NCBI RefSeq assembly: GCF_003177035.1 | Contig: NZ_CP029488.1 | Coordinates: 1,302,001 to 1,366,000, forward strand | DNA from: Salinisphaera sp. LB1 | GTDB taxonomy: Bacteria; Pseudomonadota; Gammaproteobacteria; Nevskiales; Salinisphaeraceae | Direction: 5' to 3' | Length of the DNA stretch: 64,000 nucleotides | Shown here: positions 1-8,283 of the stretch, piece by piece | Numbering within the stretch: position 1 is the stretch's first letter | Layout: each line of letters begins with the position of its first letter | Notes under the pieces: generated by a model | The model's database searches: none | The model's input: the letters and a program-made list of their open reading frames with translations, nothing else | What the model was told of the DNA's origin: nothing | Made by a program: the position numbers and the translations under genes

Positions 1-1
1 A

Positions 2-463
2 ACCCACGCCGACAAGCAGGTCTTGGTTGGCAGCCGTTATCTGCTGCTCAAAAACGCCGAACGCTTGAGCGATAGCCAGGCCGCGCGACTCGATCGGTTG
101 CTCGCCGTCAATGGCCCGCTCAACGCAGTCTATGCCTTGAAAGAACAGCTCCAGCAACTGTGGCACGCCCCAGCGAGCTTCACCGTCATGGGCCAGCGCC
201 TGGATGCCTGGTGTGCCTTGGCCGAGGCCACCGGGCTGGCCCCCATGAAACGCTTCGTGGCGATGCTACAGCGGCATCGCACCGGGATCTGCAACTACGC
301 GGCCCACCCCATCACCACCGCCCGACTCGAAGGCGGCCACGTCGCGATCGGGTTGATCCGTAAACGCGCTCGCGGACTGCTCGATACCGAATACTTCAAA
401 CTCAAAATCCGGCAAAGCGCAACGCCCGAACCACCCCTTGGCCTGTACGCTCTGACCGGATGA
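2..463 (+). CDS. ISL3-family transposase, C-terminal part (cut by window edge)
   Basis: The frame is open from base 2 to a TGA at 461-463 (about 153 codons visible), so the gene begins outside the window. The C-terminal stretch, with a region of the type ITTARLEGGHVAIGLIRKRA followed by an F-K-L-K-I ending, matches the end of ISL3-type DDE transposases, where a conserved E lies in an 'EGxxxxIxxIKRRA' segment. Only the last part of the catalytic domain can be judged, and whether the element is intact is unknown. Intergenic repeats follow it directly, and no terminal inverted repeat was recognised between 464 and 500. Confidence 0.75.
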   Translation, partial: THADKQVLVGSRYLLLKNAERLSDSQAARLDRLLAVNGPLNAVYALKEQLQQLWHAPASFTVMGQRLDAWCALAEATGLAPMKRFVAMLQRHRTGICNYAAHPITTARLEGGHVAIGLIRKRARGLLDTEYFKLKIRQSATPEPPLGLYALTG

Positions 464-494
464 TTGGCTCAAACCATGTCACAAGAGCCCTTTT

Positions 495-835
495 CTCAAG
501 ATCTGCGCTAATCTGCGTCGATCCGCGGACAAGCATTATTTTCGAATCTGTGAAATCTGCGTAATCTGCGGATAAACCCGCTTCCGGAACAACCCCGGCC
601 GGGAAACCATGACACGCGAGTAATCGCCCCTCGCGAGCTGATACGACACATTTGCTCTATCCACAGATTACGCAGATCGCACAGATTTCAAGAGGCCGTT
701 GTATGCCCTTGTCCTCGACATCAGGCACCCAGTCTCGTCATTCACCCGTTTCTTGGCATCCGCGTCAATCTGCGGAAAACACAGTTTTTAATCTGTGGAT
801 CAACCCGCTTCCGAAACAACACCAGGGTTCGGTTT
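495..835. repeat. Intergenic CAGATT-type repeat patch (about 1.5 copies of a long unit)
   Basis: This gap between the transposase remnant and purD holds no gene. Type-A arms built from 9-bp CAGATTNNN units occur near 545-575 and at 658-690, with a degenerate partner near 790-800. Type-B blocks (ATCTGCG repeated at about 10 bp) lie near 503-530 and 760-780. The spacer text between the arms (for example GAGGCCGTTGTATGC and GGCACCCAGTCTCG) recurs at 20.77 kb, so this is one copy of a dispersed, longer repeat unit rather than simple low-complexity DNA. Confidence 0.85.
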
Positions 836-852
836 CGCGAATTGTCCGGCAG

Positions 853-2151
853 CTACAGGCGATCGATCGCCCGATGGCCGATATCGCGGCGATAGGCGGC
901 ATGGGCCCAATCAATGGCGGCCACGCCACGATAAGCCTTGGCCTGGGCCTGGGCCACGTCGGCACCGAGCGCGCAGACGCACAACACCCGGCCGCCGCTG
1001 GTGACCACCCGGCCGTCGTCATCGAGCGCGGTGCCGGCGTGAAAGACTTCGACATCTTCGGCCACGGCACGGTCGAGCCCTTCGATCACATCGCCCTTGG
1101 CATACGCGCCCGGGTAACCGCCCGCCGCCATGACCACGCCGAGCGCGACTTCATCGCGCCAGCGTGCGTCCACTGAATCGAGCTGCCCGGCGATGGCGGC
1201 TTCCAGCAGATCTACCAGATCGGATTCCAGCCGCATCATGATCGGCTGGGTTTCCGGGTCGCCCATGCGGACGTTGAACTCCAGCACCCGCGGCGCGCCG
1301 GTCTCGTCGATCATCAGGCCGGCATACAGGAATCCGGTGAACGGGCGGCCATCCGCGGCCAGCCCGGCCACGGTCGGGCGCATCACTTCGTTCATCACGC
1401 GCTCGGCGATGTCGTCGGTGACCACGGGCGCCGGTGAATACGCCCCCATGCCTCCGGTGTTCGGGCCGGTATCGCCGTCGTAGGCGGCCTTGTGATCCTG
1501 TGAACTGGCCAGCGGCAGGATATGCGTGCCGTCGACCATGGCGATGAAGCTGGCTTCCTCGCCGGCGAGAAATTCCTCGACCACGATACGCGCACCAGCA
1601 TCGCCGAAGGCGTTGTCCTCGAGCATGTCGCGGGCCGAAGCCAGCGCCTCGTCAACCGTGTGTGCCAGGGTCACGCCCTTGCCCGCGGCGAGGCCATCGG
1701 CCTTGATCACGATCGGCGCGCCGCGCGCCTGGATATAGGCCGCGGCCGCCGTGTAATCCGCGAAGGTGGCGTAGTCGGCAGTGGGAATGGCATGACGGGC
1801 CAGGAAATCCTTGGAAAACGCCTTGCTGGCCTCGAGTTCCGCCGCCGCCTGCCGCGGGCCGAAACAGGCCAGCCCGGCCGCCTCGAACATATCCACGATG
1901 CCGATCGCCAGCGGCGCCTCGGGCCCGACCACGGTCAGGCTAACGGCGTTGTCGAGGGCGAAATCGCGCAGGGCGTCGAGCTCGTCCACACCAATCGCGA
2001 CATTACTGACATCGGTCATGGTGGCGGTGCCGGCATTGCCGGGGGCGACATACACATGCGCCACCCGAGGCGAGGCCGCCAGTTTCCACGCCAGGGCGTG
2101 CTCGCGGCCGCCGCCGCCGACGATGAGAATACGATGCGCTGCCTTGCTCAT
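853..2151 (-). CDS. purD: Phosphoribosylamine-glycine ligase
   Basis: PurD joins glycine to phosphoribosylamine using ATP, the second step of de novo purine synthesis in the cytosol. The 432-residue length is normal for the family. The N-terminus carries the GGGGREHALAWKL signature (residues about 12-24), followed by the ATP-grasp region with IKADGLAAGKGV and, later, EFNVRMGDPETQ near the ligand-binding end. The ATG at 2151 gives the standard short N-terminus. It is divergent from the Nudix gene (171-bp spacer) and stands alone; purH, the frequent partner, is not in view. Downstream lies only repeat DNA. Confidence 0.97.
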   Translation of the reverse strand: MSKAAHRILIVGGGGREHALAWKLAASPRVAHVYVAPGNAGTATMTDVSNVAIGVDELDALRDFALDNAVSLTVVGPEAPLAIGIVDMFEAAGLACFGPRQAAAELEASKAFSKDFLARHAIPTADYATFADYTAAAAYIQARGAPIVIKADGLAAGKGVTLAHTVDEALASARDMLEDNAFGDAGARIVVEEFLAGEEASFIAMVDGTHILPLASSQDHKAAYDGDTGPNTGGMGAYSPAPVVTDDIAERVMNEVMRPTVAGLAADGRPFTGFLYAGLMIDETGAPRVLEFNVRMGDPETQPIMMRLESDLVDLLEAAIAGQLDSVDARWRDEVALGVVMAAGGYPGAYAKGDVIEGLDRAVAEDVEVFHAGTALDDDGRVVTSGGRVLCVCALGADVAQAQAKAYRGVAAIDWAHAAYRRDIGHRAIDRL

Positions 2152-2322
2152 GCTGGATTTCGCCCCGGGCGGTTGCTGTGGAAACCGGCATGCGCTATCG
2201 AGCGGGCGCGCCGGTGCGGCGCAAGCTTAACAAAGCCCATATGCGGCGTGCTGCGGCATGGCGTCGCGTAAGACGGCCACAGGCCCTAAACTCCGCCCAT
2301 CGTTTGTTCACCCAACCCTCCG

Positions 2323-2850
2323 ATGGCCGATACCGAAATACTCTACGAAGGCGACTACCTGCGGCTCCAGCGCATCGACACCTGGGAATTCGTCGACCGG
2401 ATCAACGCGCGCGGGGCCGTGGTGATCGTGGCCGTGACGCCCGACGATGAACTGCTCATGGTGGAACAGCCCCGCCCCGCGCTGGGCGGACCCGTGCTGG
2501 AATTGCCGGCCGGGTTGGTGGGCGATATTGCCGGCGAGGAAGACGAAGCCCTGGCCGTAGCCGCCGCGCGCGAACTGGAAGAGGAAACCGGCTATCGGCC
2601 GGCGCGGCTGGAATACATGACCGCAGGGCCGCCCAGCGCCGGCCTGTCGGGCGAGACGCAATGGTTCTATCGCGCCCACGATCTGGCGCGCGTCGGTCCC
2701 GGCGGCGGCGATGACAGCGAAGACATCACCGTGCATGCCGTCGCCCTGGACAGGATCGACGACTGGCTCGCCGCGCGCGAAACCGAGGGCCTGCCGGTCG
2801 ACCCCAAGATCTACACCGGCCTGTACTTCATCCGGCGCGAGCGCGGCTGA
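2323..2850 (+). CDS. Nudix hydrolase (ADP-ribose pyrophosphatase-like)
   Basis: This 175-residue protein has a Nudix box ending in RELEEETGY (residues 83-91), preceded by LPAGLVGD, the arrangement typical of ADP-sugar or ADP-ribose pyrophosphatases. Such enzymes hydrolyse nucleoside diphosphates linked to another moiety using divalent metal bound by the box glutamates. The spacing upstream of the REL core is slightly longer than the textbook box. The substrate cannot be told from sequence alone. The 3' end overlaps the convergent phosphopantetheinyl transferase gene by 23 bp. Confidence 0.88.
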   Translation: MADTEILYEGDYLRLQRIDTWEFVDRINARGAVVIVAVTPDDELLMVEQPRPALGGPVLELPAGLVGDIAGEEDEALAVAAARELEEETGYRPARLEYMTAGPPSAGLSGETQWFYRAHDLARVGPGGGDDSEDITVHAVALDRIDDWLAARETEGLPVDPKIYTGLYFIRRERG

Positions 2851-3454
2851 GTCGATCGCCGGCGTCGACGCATTCGATCGCCGCCGGCGCCACGGTGCGC
2901 GCTGTCGCGAGGCAGGCGGCATAACCGGGCGCCAGCGACAACGGCAACAGATGCCAGCGGTGACCGTCCAGGCAGGCGAACGCGCCATCGATGGTCGTGG
3001 CACGAATGCGAGCCAGACCGACCCGCCCGCTCGCCTTGACGGCTGCCTCGCGCGCACACCAGGCGGCGAAAAAATCGCCGTCCGGCGCGACCCAGCGCCG
3101 CAGCCGCGGCGAGATGCCGTCGCGGCGTTGCTCCACGTCGAGCCCGATGACGCCCTCGGCGTCGACCGCGCAGGCCACGAGCCGGCCGCTGTGGGAAATA
3201 CTGAAGGACGGCCCGTCGGCGAACTGCGGCCGTCCCCCGGCGCCGAAGCCCAATCCCTCGATCCGGTCCGACGGCAGATCCAGGAGGGCAAGCCCCTGTT
3301 CGAGCAGCCACAATCCGGCCATCGTCCGCGCTCGGGCCGCCGGACTGCCCATCGCCTCGACGCGCGCACAATAGGTCGGCGGCGCCCGGGTCGCGGCACG
3401 CTCGGCAAAAAGCGCCTCGCGCGCCGGATCGAGGACGATGTATACTACAAGCAT
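2828..3454 (-). CDS. 4'-phosphopantetheinyl transferase, Sfp type
   Basis: This 208-residue enzyme should transfer the phosphopantetheine arm from CoA to a serine of carrier proteins. Signature elements are visible in order: SISHSG (residues 85-90), the Mg-binding GLDVE (104-108) and WCAREAAVK (132-140), matching the W-x-x-KE-A-x-x-K core. The small size fits a compact Sfp-type protein. It is divergent from the P450/acyl-AMP ligase pair with only 71 bp between start codons. Since the ligase ends in an ACP domain, that ACP is a natural substrate; this partnership is inferred from context. The stop overlaps the Nudix gene. Confidence 0.88.
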   Translation of the reverse strand: MLVVYIVLDPAREALFAERAATRAPPTYCARVEAMGSPAARARTMAGLWLLEQGLALLDLPSDRIEGLGFGAGGRPQFADGPSFSISHSGRLVACAVDAEGVIGLDVEQRRDGISPRLRRWVAPDGDFFAAWCAREAAVKASGRVGLARIRATTIDGAFACLDGHRWHLLPLSLAPGYAACLATARTVAPAAIECVDAGDRLSRARAG

Positions 3455-3525
3455 AAATGATTATTTAACGCAATCATGATGTTTCGCTGTGGCTATCGCA
3501 TCGCACTTGGGGCGAGGCGCCGGGC
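3455..3525. promoter_or_regulatory. Divergent promoter region between PPTase and P450 genes
   Basis: This 71-bp spacer between two divergent start codons is clearly AT-richer than the flanking coding DNA, with the stretches ATTATTTAACG and TATACTACAAG. It must hold the leftward and rightward initiation signals if both genes are expressed from here. No confident -35/-10 pair or operator could be assigned. Confidence 0.4.
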
Positions 3526-4863
3526 ATGACCGCGATGCGCGAATCCAACGAGTCGACACTCAATCATGCCACGGCGGACGGCCTGCCCGGTCCGGCGACC
3601 GCGTTCCCGGTGGCGCCGGATGATGCCACCCGCCGGCAGCTCGTGGCCTGGCAAGCCGAATACGGCGATCTGTTCGCCGTGCCATCGACCGGGGGCGGCC
3701 CCGCGCACTGGATCGTCAACGACCCGGCGCTGGCCCAGCAGGTGCTCGTCCGCCATGCCCACGACTATACGAAAGGCATGGGGCTGGACCGTGTCAAGAT
3801 TCTGCTGGGCAACGGCATCATGGTCAGCGAGGGCGATTTCTGGACCCGCCAGCGGCGCTTGATCCAGCCGGCCTTCCGCCCGCGCCGTCTGGCCGATTTC
3901 AACGTCATGATCGTGGCCGAGAATCTCGCGCTGGCCGAGCGCTGGCAGCAGGTGGCCGAGCGCGGCGATACGCTCGAGGCCGAAAGTCATACCAGCGAAC
4001 TCACGCTCGTGATCGTGCTCAAGTCGATCTTCGGCGCGGACTACGCCCGGCTGGTGGAAGACGGCGCCAATCCGTTTGCGCTGCTGACCGAGGAGCCGGC
4101 GCGCGACCTGCGTTTCGCCGCCCGTTTTCATCGCCTGAAACAGACCGTCGACGCCATCATCGAGCGCCGATTAGCCGAAGGCCCGCGCAAAGACTTCGAT
4201 TTTCTCGGCCATCTGCTGGCCGCACGCAATCGCGATGGCGAGCCGATGAGCCGCCCGGCCATCATCGACGAAGTCATGACGCTGATCGTGGCCGGCCACG
4301 AAACCACTGCCAGCGCACTGGCCTTCGCCTGGTATCTGATCGCCCGCCACCCCAACGTTTGCGCGCGCATGCAGGCCGAAGTCGATGCGACGGACGAAAG
4401 CGGGCTGCGCGAGACCGGCGGCGCCGACCGCGAAACGCTGGCCTACACCGACCGGGTCGTGGCCGAGGTGCTGCGGCTGTATCCGCCGGGCTGGCTGCTG
4501 TCGCGCCGCGCGCTGACCGATCAGAGACTCGGCGATCACACCCTCGCCGCCGGTACACAGCTGTTCGTAAGCCCTTATTTGCTGCAGCGTCATCCCGGCT
4601 ACTGGCGCGACCCGGAACGCTTCGACCCCGACCGCTTCGCACGCGCGGATGAACCGCGCCATCGCCTGGCCTACCTGCCGTTCGCGGCCGGCCCGCGGCA
4701 TTGTATCGGCGAGCATCTGGCCGCCACCGAAATGCGCGTGCATCTGGCCACGCTGCTGCGCCGGTTCACCCCGACCTGGCTCGGCGACGGCGAGCCGGCG
4801 ATCGAATCGGCAATCAATCTACGGCCGGCGGACGGAATTTATTTACAATTGACGCCCCGGTAA
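3526..4863 (+). CDS. Cytochrome P450
   Basis: This is a soluble bacterial-type P450 of 445 residues with no membrane anchor. The I-helix oxygen-activation motif AGHETT is at 256-261, the K-helix ExxR as EVLR at 314-317, and the heme-thiolate loop FAAGPRHCIG at 386-395 with Cys393 as axial ligand. It probably hydroxylates or desaturates a lipid-like substrate with electrons from a ferredoxin/reductase encoded elsewhere. The next gene, 25 bp downstream, is an acyl-AMP ligase fused to an ACP, so an ACP-bound fatty acyl chain is a plausible substrate (inference). ATG at 3526 is taken as the start; a second ATG lies three codons later. Confidence 0.93.
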   Translation: MTAMRESNESTLNHATADGLPGPATAFPVAPDDATRRQLVAWQAEYGDLFAVPSTGGGPAHWIVNDPALAQQVLVRHAHDYTKGMGLDRVKILLGNGIMVSEGDFWTRQRRLIQPAFRPRRLADFNVMIVAENLALAERWQQVAERGDTLEAESHTSELTLVIVLKSIFGADYARLVEDGANPFALLTEEPARDLRFAARFHRLKQTVDAIIERRLAEGPRKDFDFLGHLLAARNRDGEPMSRPAIIDEVMTLIVAGHETTASALAFAWYLIARHPNVCARMQAEVDATDESGLRETGGADRETLAYTDRVVAEVLRLYPPGWLLSRRALTDQRLGDHTLAAGTQLFVSPYLLQRHPGYWRDPERFDPDRFARADEPRHRLAYLPFAAGPRHCIGEHLAATEMRVHLATLLRRFTPTWLGDGEPAIESAINLRPADGIYLQLTPR

Positions 4864-4888
4864 TCAAACCCGTCGCTTTGCGGCGCGA

Positions 4889-6853
4889 ATGACCCACGTT
4901 ATGACTTCGTTCAATACGCTGGCCGACGCGCTCGACGCCGCGGCCGAAACCGACGGCGAGATCGGCTTCATAGACGGCGCCAACGACGAGCGCCGCCTGA
5001 GTTATCGCCTGCTCAAGCGCGCCGCCCTGCGCATGCTGGCCGTGCTACAGGCCGAAGGCGCGGCGCCGGGCGAGCCGATCATTCTGTACATCGCCGACAA
5101 CCTGCGCTTCGTGCAGTTCTATTGGGCGGCGATCTACGGCGGGCTGATCCCGGTGCCGGTGGCCGCCGGGGCGACCGATGCGCATCTGGCCAAGCTGGCC
5201 AAGGTCTGGGCGCACATGGACGAGCCGCGCGTAGTCACCGACGCGCGGCACATGGAGCGCATTCTCGGCTATTTCGAAAACAACGGCGCAGCCGCCGCCG
5301 GCGAACGCCTGGCCGAAACGGCGTTGTCGGACGAGCCGCCGGCGGTCGAGCAGGCCGCCGAGCAGGCCACCCTGGCGGCCAACGACACGGCTTTCATCCA
5401 GTTCTCCTCGGGCTCGACCGGCGATCCCAAGGGTGTGGTGCTGACCCATGCCAACGTACTGGCCAACATCGCGGCCATCACCGAAGGCTCGGCATTCGGC
5501 GCGCACGAAATCGCCCTCTCCTGGATGCCGCTGACCCACGACATGGGCCTGATCGGGTTCCATCTGACGTTGCTTTGCCACGCCTTCAATCATCACCTGA
5601 TGGCGACCGATCTGTTCGCCCGGCGCCCACTGCTGTGGCTGGACAAGGCGGCCGAGAAGAAAGCCACGCTGTTGTGTTCGCCGAACTTCGGCTATCGCCA
5701 CACACTGCGCGCGATCAGCGCCAAGGGCTTGCCGGATATCGATCTGTCGCATGTCCGCCTGATCTACAACGGCGCCGAACCGATCGCCGCGCCGCTGGCA
5801 CGTGAATTTCTGGAAACACTCGCGCCGACCGGCCTGTCGCCCGACGTCATGTTCTGTGTCTACGGGCTGGCCGAGGCCAGCCTGGCGGCGACCTTCCCGC
5901 CGGCCGGCGCCGGCCTGTCCACGGTCAGGGTCGCGCGCGGCGAGCTGGGCATCGGCGACACCGTGCGCTTCGACGATTCCGACAACGCCATCGAACTGGT
6001 GAATCTCGGTACCCCGGTCGTCGGCGCGGATCTGCGCATCGCCGATGCCGACGGCCGAGCGCTGGGCGCGGACACGGTCGGCCGGGTCTGGATCGCCGGG
6101 CCCAACGTTACCGCCGGCTATTACGCCAACGACGCGGCCAATGCGGCGGCACGGGTCGGCGACGGCTGGCTGGATACGGGCGATCTCGGCTTCGTGCATG
6201 CGGGCGACCTGTACATCACCGGGCGCGCCAAGGACATCATCTTCATCAACGGCGCCAACCATTATCCCCAGGATCTGGAAGCCATCGCCCAGGCCGCCGA
6301 CGGCGTGGAGCTGAACAAGGTCGCCGCGGCCGGCGTGCGCGCGCCCGGCGCGGACGCCGACGAACTGGTGTTTTTCGTGGTCTTTCGCGGCCATACCGAG
6401 GATTTCGTGCCCATCGCGCGCGCGGTCGCGCAGCGCGTGAATCACGGCACCGGCCTGGCGGTGGATCACGTGATCCCGGTGCGCCAGATCCCCAAGACCA
6501 CCAGCGGCAAGCTGCAACGCGCCACCCTCGCCCGCGATTATGCCGAGGGCGGCTTCGACGATGTCGTCGCCGAGCTGGATGCGTTGATGGCAACCCGCGA
6601 TACGTCTGCCGACGCGCCGGCTGGCGCCGGCCTCGCGGACGAACTCAAGGCCATCTGTGATGAAGTCGCCCCGGACAAGCAAATCGGCCCCGGCGACGAC
6701 CTGTTCGAGATCGGACTCTCCTCGCTGGAGCTGGCCCAGATCCACGAAGGCATCGAGGCGCGCTGGCCGGATACCATCGAAATCAACGACTTGTTTGACT
6801 ATCCGACGATCAACGATCTGGCCGCCTTTCTGGCGCGTGAAACCGCGGCCTGA
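4889..6853 (+). CDS. Fatty acyl-AMP ligase fused to a C-terminal acyl carrier protein
   Basis: This 654-residue protein combines an adenylate-forming domain (about 1-570) with an ACP domain (about 580-654). The ATP-binding loop SSGSTGDPKG is at 173-182. The following SWMPLTHDMGLIG segment is typical of fatty acyl-AMP ligases (FAALs) that load carrier proteins rather than CoA. The ACP has GLSSLEL with Ser612 as the expected phosphopantetheine site. No ketosynthase or NRPS module follows, since the next gene is convergent, so the loaded chain is probably modified in place, for example by the adjacent P450, or handed to another enzyme. Alternative start at 4901. The nearby PPTase could activate the ACP. 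Confidence 0.88.
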   Translation: MTHVMTSFNTLADALDAAAETDGEIGFIDGANDERRLSYRLLKRAALRMLAVLQAEGAAPGEPIILYIADNLRFVQFYWAAIYGGLIPVPVAAGATDAHLAKLAKVWAHMDEPRVVTDARHMERILGYFENNGAAAAGERLAETALSDEPPAVEQAAEQATLAANDTAFIQFSSGSTGDPKGVVLTHANVLANIAAITEGSAFGAHEIALSWMPLTHDMGLIGFHLTLLCHAFNHHLMATDLFARRPLLWLDKAAEKKATLLCSPNFGYRHTLRAISAKGLPDIDLSHVRLIYNGAEPIAAPLAREFLETLAPTGLSPDVMFCVYGLAEASLAATFPPAGAGLSTVRVARGELGIGDTVRFDDSDNAIELVNLGTPVVGADLRIADADGRALGADTVGRVWIAGPNVTAGYYANDAANAAARVGDGWLDTGDLGFVHAGDLYITGRAKDIIFINGANHYPQDLEAIAQAADGVELNKVAAAGVRAPGADADELVFFVVFRGHTEDFVPIARAVAQRVNHGTGLAVDHVIPVRQIPKTTSGKLQRATLARDYAEGGFDDVVAELDALMATRDTSADAPAGAGLADELKAICDEVAPDKQIGPGDDLFEIGLSSLELAQIHEGIEARWPDTIEINDLFDYPTINDLAAFLARETAA

Positions 6854-6870
6854 GGCACACCCGTGCACCT

Positions 6871-8283
6871 TCAGCCGATCTGCGCCCGCCAGGCTTCGCG
6901 GAACGTCTCGGCGCGATCAGCAGACCAGCTCGGCTCGTACACCACGCTTGGCTGCCAGTCGATGACCGCATCGGCCAGCCGGATTTCGTCGTGTGGATCG
7001 ATCGCCATACGCGCCAGCGCGGCCGCTCCCATCGGCGTCGCGTGGGCATGCGGATACACTTCGAGCGGCTTCTGGGTGAGGTCCGCCACCGCCTGCATGA
7101 GCCGTTGCGACTGGGTGAGCCCGCCATCGACCCGTAACCGCTCGATGGGTTGGCCTGCGTCGGTGCCGATAAGATCGGTCAGCTCGGCAACCTGTGCCGC
7201 GATCCCTTCCAATACCGCCAGCACCAGATGGCACGGCCAGGTGGCGAGGTTCATGCCCGTGAACCGGGCGCGCGCCTCGGGCCGCCACCAGGGCGCGGCC
7301 AGGCCGGCGAAGGCCGGCACGCAGAACGCCCCCTGTGAGGTTTCGGCCGCGACTTGGTCCAGGTCCGCGGCCCTGCCGATCCAGCCCAGTTCCGCCAGCC
7401 AGCGAACGGCCGAAGCCGCGGTATAGACCTGACCGTCCACGCAGTACTGGTTGCGATCGCGCAGGCGCCAGGCGGCCGATGTCGTGAGGCCGCTCGTCGA
7501 CCGCGTCGGCGTCTCACCGATATTGGCCAGAACAAAGGCTCCGGTGCCGAACGTGCATTTGGCCTCGCCCGGCGCCAGGCAGTTCTCGCCGACGAGCGCG
7601 GCCTGCTGGTCCACCACCAGGCCGCCGACCGGCACGGATTGTCCGAAGGCATCGGTCATGCCCACGATTTCGTCGCAGGCCACGATTTCCGGCAGGCGCT
7701 CGTCGGCCAACCCGAACCAGTCAAGCAGTTCGCGATCCCAAGCCAGATCGTCCAGACCGCAGATCGCCGACCGGCTGGCCGTGGTGACATCGGTGACGAA
7801 CGCGCCCGTCAACTGATGGATCAGCCAGCTGTCGGAGGTCGTGACCACGCCCTGGCGGGTCACGTGTCGCCGCAGCCAGGCCATCTTGGGCGCCGAGAAA
7901 TAGGGATCGAGCACCAGCCCAGTTTTCTCGGCCAGCGGCTTGGCGTGAGCAGCCAGCTCGCCGCAGATGCCCTCGGCGCGTCGATCCTGCCAGACAATCA
8001 TCTTCGATAGCGGCGCACCGGTGTCGGGGTCCCAGGCCAGAACCGTCTCGCCCTGGTTGGCGAGGGTGACGATATCCACGTCGACACCGGCCTCGGACAG
8101 GGCGGCCCGGCCGGCCGCCAGCACCGAATCCAGCAAGGCCTTCGGATCCTGCTCCACCACGCCGCCGGCAAGATAGTCGGGCGTGACCGGCTGTTCGGCC
8201 ACCCCGCAGATCCGGCCGTCGTCGTCGACCACGAGCGCCTTGGTGCCGGAAGTGCCCTGATCGATGGCGAGAACGCGCGTCAT
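6871..8283 (-). CDS. FGGY-family carbohydrate kinase (glycerol kinase-like)
   Basis: The 470-residue protein begins with DQGTSGTKALVVD, the phosphate-1 loop of FGGY kinases, and has a late RVDGGLTQS segment of the second actin-like ATPase domain. The family phosphorylates polyols and sugars such as glycerol, xylulose or erythritol. The ATG at 8283 is preferred because it gives the family N-terminus and overlaps the permease stop by four bases (ATGA). It is the last gene of a regulator-oxidoreductase-permease operon. The neighbours resemble GlpA/GlpB-type enzymes, so a glycerol-like three- or four-carbon substrate is likely, but classical glpK identity is not certain. Confidence 0.85.
   Translation of the reverse strand: MTRVLAIDQGTSGTKALVVDDDGRICGVAEQPVTPDYLAGGVVEQDPKALLDSVLAAGRAALSEAGVDVDIVTLANQGETVLAWDPDTGAPLSKMIVWQDRRAEGICGELAAHAKPLAEKTGLVLDPYFSAPKMAWLRRHVTRQGVVTTSDSWLIHQLTGAFVTDVTTASRSAICGLDDLAWDRELLDWFGLADERLPEIVACDEIVGMTDAFGQSVPVGGLVVDQQAALVGENCLAPGEAKCTFGTGAFVLANIGETPTRSTSGLTTSAAWRLRDRNQYCVDGQVYTAASAVRWLAELGWIGRAADLDQVAAETSQGAFCVPAFAGLAAPWWRPEARARFTGMNLATWPCHLVLAVLEGIAAQVAELTDLIGTDAGQPIERLRVDGGLTQSQRLMQAVADLTQKPLEVYPHAHATPMGAAALARMAIDPHDEIRLADAVIDWQPSVVYEPSWSADRAETFREAWRAQIG

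Noticed and set aside
5045-6868. 607-codon open frame antisense to the acyl-AMP ligase
   Set aside because: Its composition is that of a GC-rich shadow frame with no family resemblance, and the plus-strand gene has complete motifs.
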